Under the pieces are notes generated by a model. That model saw only the letters and a program-made list of their open reading frames with translations. It did no database searches and was not told where the DNA came from. DNA of 64,000 bases from Roseomonas xinghualingensis (GTDB lineage: Bacteria; Pseudomonadota; Alphaproteobacteria; Acetobacterales; Acetobacteraceae), in the NCBI RefSeq assembly GCF_025791835.1, contig NZ_JAOXLP010000005.1:62001-126000 (forward strand). Reading direction: 5' to 3'. The translations under genes and the position numbers were made by a program. Within the stretch, counting starts at the first letter, position 1. Every line of letters begins with the position of its first letter. Below are positions 16,738 to 24,576 of this stretch, in pieces.

Positions 16738-17235
16738 CTAATTCTCCGCGTCCCGCCCCGCCCTGTCGCGGAAATTGGCCCGGTGCAGCGGATAGGCGGT
16801 GGTGTGCTTCAGCTGCTCCATCGCGAAGCGCGAGGTCACGTTGCGCATCGGCACCGCCTCGATCAGCCGCTTGTAGAAGGAATCGAACTCGGCCATGCCG
16901 GTCACGGCCACGCGCAGCATGTAGTCCACCTCGCCGGCCATGCGATGCGCCTCCATCACCTCCGGCATCCGGGCGATGGCGGCGGAGAAGTCGCGCAGCC
17001 ATTCCGGCGTGTGGTCGCCGGCCTCGATCGCCACATAGACGATCAGGCCGACGCCGATCTTTTCCGGATCCACCAGGGCGACACGACGCGTGAGGACGCC
17101 GTTCGCCTCCAGCTTCTGCACGCGCTTCCAACAGGGTGTCGGGGAAAGTCCCACCTTGTCAGCCAGCTGCGCGACGGAGAGCGTGGCGTCCTCCTGCAGC
17201 AGCCCGATGATCTTACGGTCTATCTCGTCCATCAT
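16738..17235 (-). CDS. Lrp/AsnC family transcriptional regulator
   Basis: This 165-residue regulator has the full Lrp/AsnC layout: an N-terminal winged helix-turn-helix (DRKIIGLLQEDATLSVAQLA followed by LSPTPCWKRVQKLEANGVL) and a C-terminal RAM ligand-binding domain with the MAGEVDYMLRVAVTGMAEFDSF stretch. Proteins of this type are usually octameric and respond to an amino acid. The tail beyond residue about 150 is charged and unlike the core. Tandem ATG codons at 17235 and 17232 make the exact first residue uncertain by one. Its targets are not visible; the cupin gene upstream and DUF3597 gene downstream are candidates only by position. Confidence 0.92.
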   Translation of the reverse strand: MMDEIDRKIIGLLQEDATLSVAQLADKVGLSPTPCWKRVQKLEANGVLTRRVALVDPEKIGVGLIVYVAIEAGDHTPEWLRDFSAAIARMPEVMEAHRMAGEVDYMLRVAVTGMAEFDSFYKRLIEAVPMRNVTSRFAMEQLKHTTAYPLHRANFRDRAGRDAEN

Positions 17236-17247
17236 CAGCGCGTTCGC

Positions 17248-17270
17248 GGGCGGCGCCGGAAGCGCCGCCC
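17248..17270 (-). terminator. strong GC hairpin after the cupin gene
   Basis: GGGCGGCGC (17248-17256) and GCGCCGCCC (17262-17270) form a perfect 9-bp stem with a CGGAA loop between the stop of the cupin gene and the start of the Lrp-type gene. There is no clear T-run, so it may act as a pause, mRNA end or Rho-linked terminator for the cupin transcript. Confidence 0.45.
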
Positions 17271-17287
17271 GCCCGGTCCCCTCAGTT

Positions 17288-17315
17288 CGCCGAAATCAAC
17301 CCGCCGAAATCAACC
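17288..17315. repeat. perfect 14-bp tandem duplication across the cupin stop codon
   Basis: The unit CGCCGAAATCAACC occurs twice without a gap, at 17288-17301 and 17302-17315. The right copy contains the TGA stop of the cupin gene on the minus strand, so the duplication did not lengthen the protein. Confidence 0.85.
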
Positions 17316-17780
17316 CTGGGTGATCCACTCGGGTTCATCGACGATGTCGAGGCCGTCGAGATTGATCACCACCTCCTCGGTACCGCTGCGCACCAGGGCG
17401 CAATGCAGGACCTCGGTCTTGGAGGCGTTGATCTCCTGGTGCGGCACGTAAGGGGGCACGAGGAAGAAATCCCCGGCCTTCGCCTCGGTGATGAACTCCA
17501 GCCGGTCGCCCCAACGCATATGGGCGGTGCCGCTGATGACATAGATCACGCTCTCCAGATGGCCGTGATGGTGAGGGCCAGTCTGGGAATTCGGCTCAAT
17601 CCGGTTGGTACCGGCCCAGAGGGCGGAGGAGCCCGTGCGGCTGCCGCTGATCGCGACCTCGCGGTTCATGCCCTTGGTCTCGGGCGTCTCGCAGCTCTTG
17701 GCCGCGGCGCGGATGTGGCGGATGCCCTTGTTGCGCCAGTCAACAGGCTGGCTCGGCTTGGCAATGGTCCCGTCGGGCAT
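17310..17780 (-). CDS. cupin domain-containing protein
   Basis: This is a 156-residue single-domain cupin. Motif 1 is GPHHHGHLESVIYVISG, supplying the His-His-Glu metal set, and motif 2 is GDFFLVPPYVPHQEIN with the third histidine. Such small cupins are metal-dependent dioxygenases, isomerases or sensor-like proteins; nothing here fixes the reaction. An N-terminal KPSQPVDWRNKGIRHIRA stretch precedes the barrel and recurs in proteins annotated simply as cupins. The gene is 64 bases downstream of the frameshifted sulfonate-type binding-protein gene on the same strand and could be its distal operon member. Confidence 0.85.
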   Translation of the reverse strand: MPDGTIAKPSQPVDWRNKGIRHIRAAAKSCETPETKGMNREVAISGSRTGSSALWAGTNRIEPNSQTGPHHHGHLESVIYVISGTAHMRWGDRLEFITEAKAGDFFLVPPYVPHQEINASKTEVLHCALVRSGTEEVVINLDGLDIVDEPEWITQG

Positions 17781-17844
17781 GGGTCAGTCCTTCCTTGTGA
17801 TGGTCGCCCCCAGGGGAGCAAGGTCGCGGCGGCACCTGGCGGCG

Positions 17845-18793
17845 TCAAGCGCCGCGGTTACCAGCCTGGATAGCCTCGTTGAAGGAGGCGTCGAGCAGGT
17901 CCCGCGCCTCGATGCGGCGCCGGACAAGGCCGGCGCGGGTATAAAGGTCGATATTCTTCTGTTCGTCCACCGCCACGGTATCGTCGATCGGCACGACGCG
18001 CGTCACCGCACGCTCGAACCAGTGCTGAGCCACGGGGGCGGGAATATTCATCAGGCCCGACCAGGTATTGGCATAACCAGCGACATTGGCATTCGCCCAG
18101 GCGCGAGCGGCGGCCAGGCAGCGGACGAACTCCGCCAGCTCCGGCCGGCGTGCCGCGATGGCATCCGTCCGTGCTGCCTGGAAGAAGGCCGGGCGTGATC
18201 CGCTCCCCGCTCACGATGCGGCGGGCACCGGCCAGGACCTCTTCCTGCGAGACATAGGGTTCCCAGGTGGCCCAGGCATCCACGGCGCCGCTGGCATAGG
18301 CCGCCTTGGCATCGGCGGGCAGCACGAAGACGAAGCGCACCGCATCGAAGGGTAGCCTCGCGTCCTCCAGTGCCGCGAGCACCACCTGATGCCCGATGGA
18401 GCCACGCCCGGTGGCAATGCGCTTGCCCTTCAGATCGGCAAAGGACTGCACCGGGCTGTCCTTCGGCACGATGATGGCCAGCCCACCCCGGTTCTCTCGC
18501 GTGGCCGCGATCGCCTTGATCGGCACGCCGGCGGCAGCGCCGAAGGTGAAGGGCGCGTCGCCCACCAGCCCGGTATCGATGGCGCCGGCATTCAGCGCCT
18601 CCACCAGCGGGGCCGCGGCGGGGAACTCGCTCCAGGCGATGCGGTCGGCGATCCTGGCGAGTTGGCCGGACGCCTCCATGACGGCTCGCGCATTGCCACG
18701 CTGGTCGCCCACGCGCAGCGGCGCCTGGGCGCGCAGAATGCGCGGCGCGGCGAGGACCGCGCCGCCCGCGATGAAAAGGCGGCGCCCGATCAT
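17845..18793 (-). pseudogene. sulfonate/taurine-type ABC substrate-binding protein, frameshifted
   Basis: Reading from 18793, the frame encodes a twin-arginine/Sec signal (MIGRRLFIAGGAVLAAPRILRAQ), then a periplasmic binding fold of the aliphatic sulfonate type (NAGAIDTGLVGDAPFTFG, LKGKRIATGRGSIGHQV, SGAVDAWATWEPYV). After GERITP at about 18195 this frame becomes arginine-rich nonsense. The neighbouring frame continues exactly where expected (AFFQAARTDAIAARRPELAE, and later WSGLMNIPAPVAQHWFERAV) to a stop at 17845. The total length is 3n+1, so one extra base near 18189-18193 (CCGGG) explains everything; the repaired protein would be 315 residues. It starts with a 4-base overlap of the SsuD-like gene. 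A sequencing error or a true mutation cannot be told apart here. Confidence 0.85.
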
Positions 18794-19917
18794 TCGGCGG
18801 CCACCCGGACACGCTGCGCCAGACGTTCCGCCACCAGCTTCCGCGTGGCAGGCAACAGGGAGCGTCCGTATTCCGCCGCATCCTCCAGCGGGTCGAAGCC
18901 ACGGATCAGGAAGGTGGTCACGCCCAGGTCGTAATATTCAAGGAAGGCCTCGGCCACCTGCTCCGGCGTGCCGACCAGAGCCGTGGTGTTGCCCCGCGCG
19001 CCCGTCTCCCGCGCGATGGCGGTGTAGAGGCGACCTTCCGGCCGGTCCCCCAGCGCCGCGGCGGCGAGCAGGCGCTGGGAACCGGCATTCTGCGGCCCAT
19101 GGTTGTTCGGGCCGAGCGCCGCCTGCCCGCGCACTTCGCGGATGCGGCCGAGAATGGCTTCCGCCTTGGCCCATGCCGCCTCCTCCGTCTCCGCCAGGAT
19201 GGGGCGGAAGGAGAGCGAGAAGCGCACATCGTCCTGCCGCCCATGCCTGGCCGCTTCCGCCCGCACACGGCTGACGATCTCGCGCACCTGGGCATGGGTC
19301 TCACCCCAGAGCGCATAGACATCGGCGTGGCAGCCTGCCACGCGCAGCGCGGCCTCGGACGCACCGCCGAAATAGATGGGGATGCGGGACGCCTGCACGC
19401 TACGCACGGTCGGCAAGGCGCCCTTGATGCGGTAATAGGCGCCCTCATGGTCCACTGGGGCGTTCCCGGTCCACACCGACTTCAGGATGGAGACATACTC
19501 ATCCGTCCGCGCGTAGCGATCGTCCTTGGATAGCCAGTCGCCATCCCTCGCCTGGTCCGTGTCGTCGCCGCCGGAGATGACATGGATGGCGGCGCGGCCG
19601 TTGCTCAGCTGGTCGAGGGTGTTGTAGGCGCGCGCCGCATTGGTCGGCGCCATGAAGCCGGGCCGGTGCGCGACAAGGAAGCCCACCTGCTTCGTATGCG
19701 CCGCGGCATGGGCGGCGAGCTGCAGCCCATCGGGCCCGTCGGAATACCACCCGATCAGGATACGGTTGAAGCCGCCCTCGTCATGCGCCTGGGCGGATGC
19801 GATGAAATAGCCAGGATCGATGGCGGGCCCGCGCGCCGGATGGATCTCCGACTGCTGACGCGGCTGCACCATGCCGATGAATTCAACGCCGTCCTTGGGA
19901 AGGGTGTTCAGGCTCAT
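18790..19917 (-). CDS. LLM-class flavin-dependent oxidoreductase, SsuD-like alkanesulfonate monooxygenase
   Basis: This is a 375-residue FMNH2-dependent monooxygenase of the bacterial luciferase class. The HRPGFMAPTNAARAYNTLDQLSNGRAAIHVISGG stretch (here abbreviated in two parts: HRPGFMAPTNAARAY and TLDQLSNGRA) and SKDDRYARTDEYV are typical of SsuD and its relatives, which release sulfite from alkanesulfonates. Its length agrees with SsuD. It ends with a 4-base overlap onto the binding-protein gene and follows the acyl-CoA dehydrogenase-like gene by 15 bases, inside an operon with transporter genes. No flavin reductase gene is present in the cluster, so FMNH2 must come from elsewhere. The sulfonate substrate is inferred from family and context. 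Confidence 0.88.
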   Translation of the reverse strand: MSLNTLPKDGVEFIGMVQPRQQSEIHPARGPAIDPGYFIASAQAHDEGGFNRILIGWYSDGPDGLQLAAHAAAHTKQVGFLVAHRPGFMAPTNAARAYNTLDQLSNGRAAIHVISGGDDTDQARDGDWLSKDDRYARTDEYVSILKSVWTGNAPVDHEGAYYRIKGALPTVRSVQASRIPIYFGGASEAALRVAGCHADVYALWGETHAQVREIVSRVRAEAARHGRQDDVRFSLSFRPILAETEEAAWAKAEAILGRIREVRGQAALGPNNHGPQNAGSQRLLAAAALGDRPEGRLYTAIARETGARGNTTALVGTPEQVAEAFLEYYDLGVTTFLIRGFDPLEDAAEYGRSLLPATRKLVAERLAQRVRVAAE

Positions 19918-19932
19918 GGCTGGCCTCCTCTG

Positions 19933-21072
19933 TCAGATGGTGAGAAGCGCGGCACGCCCAGCCGCGAGAAGCGCGGCATCCGGCTGCGGCGTGTGGATGC
20001 GCGCGCAGAGCACATCGCGCAGATGCCGCTCCAGTGGGTTTGAGCGGGCCAGGGCGTGGTTGCCGCAGAGCGCGACCGCCTCCTGCACAGCGGCGATCGC
20101 ATTATCGGCCGCGACGGTTTTCACCAGCCCCAGCTGCGTGGCGCTGGTCTCGTCCCGTGCTGCGCCGGCGATCAGGCGCTCATTGGTCAGGATCAGCGCC
20201 TCGATCCGCCCTACCGCCTCCTGCACGCGCGGCAGGGTGGCCAGGGGCTTTCCAAGATTGGCCGGCACGCGGCTGCGCAGGAAGCCGATCAGCCAGTCCC
20301 GTGCCGCCCGTGCGACACCCGTATAGAGAGCGGCGACCAGCAGCGTGTTCCAAGCCACCGCATCCAGGTCCCGATCCGTCCAGGCATCGGGCGCGCGAAG
20401 CTCCAGCGCATGGTCCTCGGGCAGCGTCACGGCGTTGAACAGCACGTCGTGGCTGCCCGAGGCACGGAGCCCGGCCTGGTCCCAGGTCTCCACGATCCGG
20501 ACGCCCAGCGCCTTCATCGGCAGGAGGAAAAGCCCCGTGCGCGGCGTCTCCTCATCCGTGCGAGCCCAGACGAGGCCCCAGCTCAGAGCGGGCGAACCCG
20601 TCGAATAGATCTTCCGCCCGCTGAGCGCCCAGCCGCCAGGAACGCGCCGCGCGATGCTGGCCGGCAACCCGCCGCGTGCGGGCGTGCCCAGTTCAGGCTC
20701 CACCCGCAGCGCATTGATTACCTCGCCCCGCTGCACGGCACCGCGCCCGAGCCGTTCACGGATCGCGGGGGACACGGCAGGGTTCCGCGCGATGCCACGT
20801 TGCTGGATGAACTGTATGGCCAGGACCAGGGCGGTGGCGGGGCATCCCTCCGCAATGGTGCCCACGACCTCCACCGCCCGTTCCAGCCCGATCTCCGCGC
20901 CGCCGAGTTCCCGCGGCACGGTGAAGCCCAGTAGACCCGCATCCCGCAGCGCGGCGATGTTCCCATGCGGGAAGCTGCCCTCGCGGTCATGCTCCGCCGC
21001 GCCCTCGGCGAAGGAGCGCGCCAGATCGCGCAGCGGGTCGACGCGGCCTGGCAGGATCGCGCCGTCCATCAC
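19933..21072 (-). CDS. acyl-CoA dehydrogenase family flavoprotein (SfnB/DszC-like)
   Basis: This 379-residue protein has the acyl-CoA dehydrogenase fold, with an N-terminal helical domain (AALRDAGLLGFTVPRELGG), a middle beta domain (ALSGRKIYSTGSPALSWGLVWAR) and a C-terminal helical domain ending in NPLERHLRDVLCARIHTPQPD. The usual catalytic glutamate of true dehydrogenases is not evident. The arginine-aspartate ending motif is typical of SfnB/DszC-type flavin monooxygenases found in sulfur-scavenging operons. It overlaps the end of the ATPase gene by 4 bases and precedes the SsuD-like gene. A likely job is oxidising an organosulfur compound before desulfonation; this is inference. Confidence 0.85.
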   Translation of the reverse strand: MMDGAILPGRVDPLRDLARSFAEGAAEHDREGSFPHGNIAALRDAGLLGFTVPRELGGAEIGLERAVEVVGTIAEGCPATALVLAIQFIQQRGIARNPAVSPAIRERLGRGAVQRGEVINALRVEPELGTPARGGLPASIARRVPGGWALSGRKIYSTGSPALSWGLVWARTDEETPRTGLFLLPMKALGVRIVETWDQAGLRASGSHDVLFNAVTLPEDHALELRAPDAWTDRDLDAVAWNTLLVAALYTGVARAARDWLIGFLRSRVPANLGKPLATLPRVQEAVGRIEALILTNERLIAGAARDETSATQLGLVKTVAADNAIAAVQEAVALCGNHALARSNPLERHLRDVLCARIHTPQPDAALLAAGRAALLTI

Positions 21073-21798
21073 GCGGCTTCCCGGATCACCTCGGCCTCGA
21101 CGCCGAGTTCCGAGAGGAGTCGCCGTCGCAACTCGGCGAAACGCGTATCGCCATGGCTACGCGGGCGCGGGATCTCCACCTTGATGTCGGCCGCTATCCG
21201 GCCAGCATCGAGCACCAGCACCCGATCCGCCAGAAGCACCGCCTCGTCCACGTCATGGGTGACGATCAGCGTGGTTGGGCCATGGGCGCGCCAGAGATCC
21301 AGCACCAGCGCATGCATGCGGATGCGGGTGAGCGCATCCAGCGCCGCGAAGGGCTCGTCCAGCAGCAGAAGGCGCGGTTCACGCACCAGGGCACGGGCGA
21401 GCGCCACACGCTGCGCCTCGCCGCCCGAAAGGGTCGAAGGCCAGGCGTCGTGATGCCGGGCAAGTCCTACCTCGCCCAGGGCGCGCTCCGCACGCGCCTT
21501 CACGCCTGATCCCGGCAGACCTAGCCACATTGCTCCACACCCGCTTCCAGGGCAGCAGGCGTGGCTCCTGGAACACCATGGCGACTGCATCCGGCAGCCG
21601 GATTTCCGCATCGGCGGGTGCGGCATCCAGCCCACCCAGCGTCCGCAGCAGCGTGGTCTTGCCCGATCCGGACCGGCCCAGCAGCGCCACGAAGGAACCC
21701 GGCTCCAGCTCCAGATCCAGCGCGTGCAGCACGGTGTTGCTGCCGAAGCGGCGGGTCAGCCCGCGCACCGAGACGGCGCGATCATTCGACTTCGTCAT
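21069..21798 (-). pseudogene. SsuB-type ABC transporter ATP-binding protein, frameshifted
   Basis: From 21798 the first frame encodes the start of a nitrate/sulfonate-type ATPase: RGLTRRFGSNTVLHALDLEL, Walker A GRSGSGKTTLLRTLGG and the Q-loop region MVFQEPRLLPWKRVWSNVA. It then turns to nonsense near 21525. A second frame picks up with LGLPGSGVKARAERALGEVGL, signature LSGGEAQRVALARAL, Walker B RLLLLDEPFAALD and the H-loop IVTHDVDEAVLLADRV, ending at 21069. The overall length is 3n+1, so either one base was gained or two were lost around 21521-21531; loss of two would restore an SNVALGL-like sequence. Both halves are otherwise well conserved, which points to a recent event or an assembly error. 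Confidence 0.85.
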
Positions 21799-21802
21799 GC
21801 GC

Positions 21803-22639
21803 TCAGCCCTTGATCAGGTTGGGGCGCCAGGCGAGCGCCCGCCGCTCGAAAGCCCGCACCAGCGCATCCGCGCCGAGGCCAAGCAGCGCGTAGACCAGCA
21901 GGCCGACGACGATCACATCGGTGCGCAGGAAGTCGCGCGCGTCATTGATCAGGAAGCCGATGCCCGCGGTGGCGTTGATCTGCTCCGCGATCACCAGGCT
22001 CAGCCATGCGCTGCCGAGGGCGTAGCGGAGGCCGACAAGGCTGGAAGGGAGCGCGCCCGGCAGGATGACGTGCCGCACCAGCCCCTTGCGGTCGAGGCCG
22101 AAGACGCGCCCCGCTTCGGCCAGCTTCGGATCCACGCCGCGGATGCCGGCGAAAAGGTTGAGATAGATCGGGAAGGCGCTGCCCAGCGCGACGAGGGCGA
22201 TCTTCGGCGTCTCACCGATTCCGAACCACAGGATGAAGAGCGGCACGAGGGCCAGGAAGGGCAGCGTGCGCAGCATCTGCATCGGCGCATCCACCACATC
22301 CTCGCCACGCCTGGAGAGGCCGGCCACCAGCGCGAGGGCGGCGCCCGTCGTCACCCCGATCCCCATCCCCGTCGCCACACGGCCCAGTGAGACAAGAAGG
22401 TGATGCGGCAGTTCCCCGGAAAGCAGCAGTTCCCAGGTGGCGGCGATGATGGTGCTGGGAGCCGCCAGGGTGCGCGGCGCGATCAGCCCCGCCATCGAGG
22501 CCGCCTGCCACAGCAGCACGATCACCAAGGGTGAGAGGAGGCGGCGAAAGCGCGAAAGATCGAGGCGGGGGACGGACAGGCGGAGCGGTGCGGCGGGCGC
22601 GACGGCTCCGCGCCCGCCGATGGCGTGCGTGTCGGACAT
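21803..22639 (-). CDS. ABC transporter permease, SsuC/TauC type
   Basis: This 278-residue inner-membrane permease has about six hydrophobic segments, starting with PLVIVLLWQAASMAGLIA, and the cytoplasmic EAA loop EAGRVFGLDRKGLVRHVILPGALPSSLVGLRYALG that docks on the ATPase (quoted here as EAGRVFGLD...LPGALPSSLVG). It matches the nitrate/sulfonate/taurine permease group. It is the first gene of the minus-strand operon, four bases upstream of the ATPase gene. The 253 bases before it, up to the maleylacetoacetate isomerase gene, contain only short inverted bits such as CGGACC...GGTCCG and no clear promoter. Its own frame is intact although two partner genes are broken. Confidence 0.88.
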   Translation of the reverse strand: MSDTHAIGGRGAVAPAAPLRLSVPRLDLSRFRRLLSPLVIVLLWQAASMAGLIAPRTLAAPSTIIAATWELLLSGELPHHLLVSLGRVATGMGIGVTTGAALALVAGLSRRGEDVVDAPMQMLRTLPFLALVPLFILWFGIGETPKIALVALGSAFPIYLNLFAGIRGVDPKLAEAGRVFGLDRKGLVRHVILPGALPSSLVGLRYALGSAWLSLVIAEQINATAGIGFLINDARDFLRTDVIVVGLLVYALLGLGADALVRAFERRALAWRPNLIKG

Positions 22640-22892
22640 GGGGAACTCCGGCTAGGCGGGAATGCCGCGTGGCGCGGCGGCGTGTCGGCGCGGACCGTTC
22701 AGCCCGGACAACAGGTCCGACGACATTCGAACGAGGCGGCGCGGGAAAGCGTGTCGTTCATACAGCTGAGGCTAAGAAGACTAAGCCCCACCGGAAAGAG
22801 CGTGGTTTCCCAAAGATCGGGCCGCTTGTGGTAACGCCATGCTGCGGCGGCCCGCCGGAGAGGAATGGCATTCCCTCCCCGCCAGGACTCGC

Positions 22893-23525
22893 CTAATCGG
22901 CGTCGGCCTGTCGCTCCGGCGCGGCCGCGATGAAGGCCGGATGATCGGCACAGGCGTGGGCGACGGCATTGATCCGTGTCAAACCGCCGAGCTCGGCGCC
23001 AAAGCGTAATGCATTGCCGAGCTGCGGGATCAGGCAGATATCGGCCAGAGTGGGGGCGGCGCCGAAGCAGAAGGGCCCCTCCCCGCCTTCCAGAAGCGCC
23101 TCGCAGGCCTCCAATCCATCCTGGATCACCCAGCGTGCCCAGCCCGTGACCTCCTCTTCTGGGAATGACATCGCGCGCAGCCGGGCCAGGACCTTCAGGT
23201 TCTGCACCGGGTGGATGTCGCAGGCGATGACCTGGGCGAAGGCACGGATACGGGCGCGGTTCAGCGGCGGCCCGGGCAGCAGCGGCGGTTCCGGATGGGT
23301 CTCCTCCAGATATTCGCAGATGGCCATGGACTGGGTGAGCACCGCCCCGTCATCCGTCTCCAGCGCCGGCACCAACCCTTGCGGATTGAGGCGAAGATAG
23401 TCCGGCGTCCTCTGCCTACCATGCCGAAGGTGGCGGAACTCGTGCTCAACCGGGATCCCCTTGAGGTTGAGTGCGATACGCTCCCGCCAGGCCGCGGATG
23501 AGCGGAAATACCCGTGGAGACGCAT
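22893..23525 (-). CDS. maiA: maleylacetoacetate isomerase (zeta-class glutathione transferase)
   Basis: This 210-residue enzyme isomerises maleylacetoacetate to fumarylacetoacetate using glutathione, the middle step between HmgA and FahA. The N-terminal motif YFRSSAAWRERIALNLKGI corresponds to the SSxxxR glutathione-activating motif of zeta-class transferases. The thioredoxin-like domain contains NPQGLVPALETDDG and LTQSMAICEYLEE, and the helical domain has IHPVQNLKVL and APTLADICLIPQ. Length and motifs are normal. It is the last gene of the homogentisate operon, 18 bases after the Bug-type binding-protein gene. It is cytoplasmic. Confidence 0.93.
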   Translation of the reverse strand: MRLHGYFRSSAAWRERIALNLKGIPVEHEFRHLRHGRQRTPDYLRLNPQGLVPALETDDGAVLTQSMAICEYLEETHPEPPLLPGPPLNRARIRAFAQVIACDIHPVQNLKVLARLRAMSFPEEEVTGWARWVIQDGLEACEALLEGGEGPFCFGAAPTLADICLIPQLGNALRFGAELGGLTRINAVAHACADHPAFIAAAPERQADAD

Positions 23526-23543
23526 CGCGCTCCTTTGCCCTTC

Positions 23544-24527
23544 TCAGTCCAGGGTGATGCTGAGGTCGCGGATCAGCGGCAGCCAGGTAGCGCGCTCGCG
23601 CTCCAGCAACGCCTCGAATTCCACCGGACCACCGGTCAGCGCCTCCAGCCCGATCTGCTGCAGCTTCGTACGCACGGCCGTGTCGCGCATGGAGGTATCC
23701 AGGGCAGTCGTCAGCTGCGCCACCAGTGCGTCGGGCGTCGCCTTTGGTACCACCAGCCCCTGCCAGGCATAGGCCTCGAAGCCTCGCAGCCCCAGCGAGG
23801 CTTCCACAGTCGGCACCGCGGGCATGTCCTCCAGGGAACGGCCGGAGAGCACGGCAAGCGCCTTGATGCGCCCGCTGCGCAGATGCTCGACCCCTGAGGG
23901 ATAGTCGAGCACCATCATCGGGATCGTGCCTGCCAGAAGATCTGTCACGGCGGGCGCCGCGCCACGATAGGGCACATGGTTGAAGCGTACGCCGGCCTCG
24001 CGCGCCATGCGCTCCAGCGCCAGGTGGTGCGGGGATCCAATGCCGGCCGTCGCGCAGTCGATCGTGCCAGGCGCCAATCTGGCGCGTGCGATCAGCGCCT
24101 GTGCCGTACCGGCCTGCGCCTTGTCATTCACCGCCAGGAAGAGCGGGAAGCGCGCCATCAGCCCGACCGGGCGGAAATCCCGCACAGGGTCATAGGGCAG
24201 GCGCTTGAACAGCGCCGTGTTGAAGACCAGCGTCCCATTATCCGCGCTGAAAACCGTGTAGCCATCGGGCAGGGATTTCGCGACGGCCTCGGCCCCGATA
24301 TTGGTGGCCGCGCCAGGGCGGTTCTCGATCACCACCGGCTGGCCGAGGCGCTGGGACAGGTTGGCGCCAACCAGCCGCGCCAGCGTGTCCGTCCCCCCGC
24401 CGGCCGCATAGGCGACGATCCAGCGCAACGGACGCTCCGGATAGGCCGCCAGGGCGGGCATGGCCGGGAACGAGGCGGCCAGCCCCGCCCCCAGCAGGGC
24501 GCGGCGGCCCAGGGTGGTATCCTTCAT
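23544..24527 (-). CDS. Bug family tripartite tricarboxylate transporter substrate-binding protein
   Basis: This 327-residue periplasmic binding protein belongs to the Bug/TctC family. It has a signal peptide (MKDTTLGRRALLGAGLAASFPAMPALA, cleaved after ALA at about residue 27; its RR pair allows Tat export) and the family opening PERPLRWIVAYAAGGGTDTLAR, then VVIENRPGAATNIG and the later PTVEASLGLRGFEAYAWQGL (each part under 24 residues, shown only as landmarks). Bug proteins bind carboxylates and related small acids, and most lack dedicated TctAB membrane genes, as here. Its position between fahA and maiA suggests a homogentisate or related aromatic acid ligand, by context only. Confidence 0.9.
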   Translation of the reverse strand: MKDTTLGRRALLGAGLAASFPAMPALAAYPERPLRWIVAYAAGGGTDTLARLVGANLSQRLGQPVVIENRPGAATNIGAEAVAKSLPDGYTVFSADNGTLVFNTALFKRLPYDPVRDFRPVGLMARFPLFLAVNDKAQAGTAQALIARARLAPGTIDCATAGIGSPHHLALERMAREAGVRFNHVPYRGAAPAVTDLLAGTIPMMVLDYPSGVEHLRSGRIKALAVLSGRSLEDMPAVPTVEASLGLRGFEAYAWQGLVVPKATPDALVAQLTTALDTSMRDTAVRTKLQQIGLEALTGGPVEFEALLERERATWLPLIRDLSITLD

Positions 24528-24576
24528 GGTGCTTCCCTCCGCGTGCCGGCTCTTGCGGCCGGCCTTTCACGAAGCG

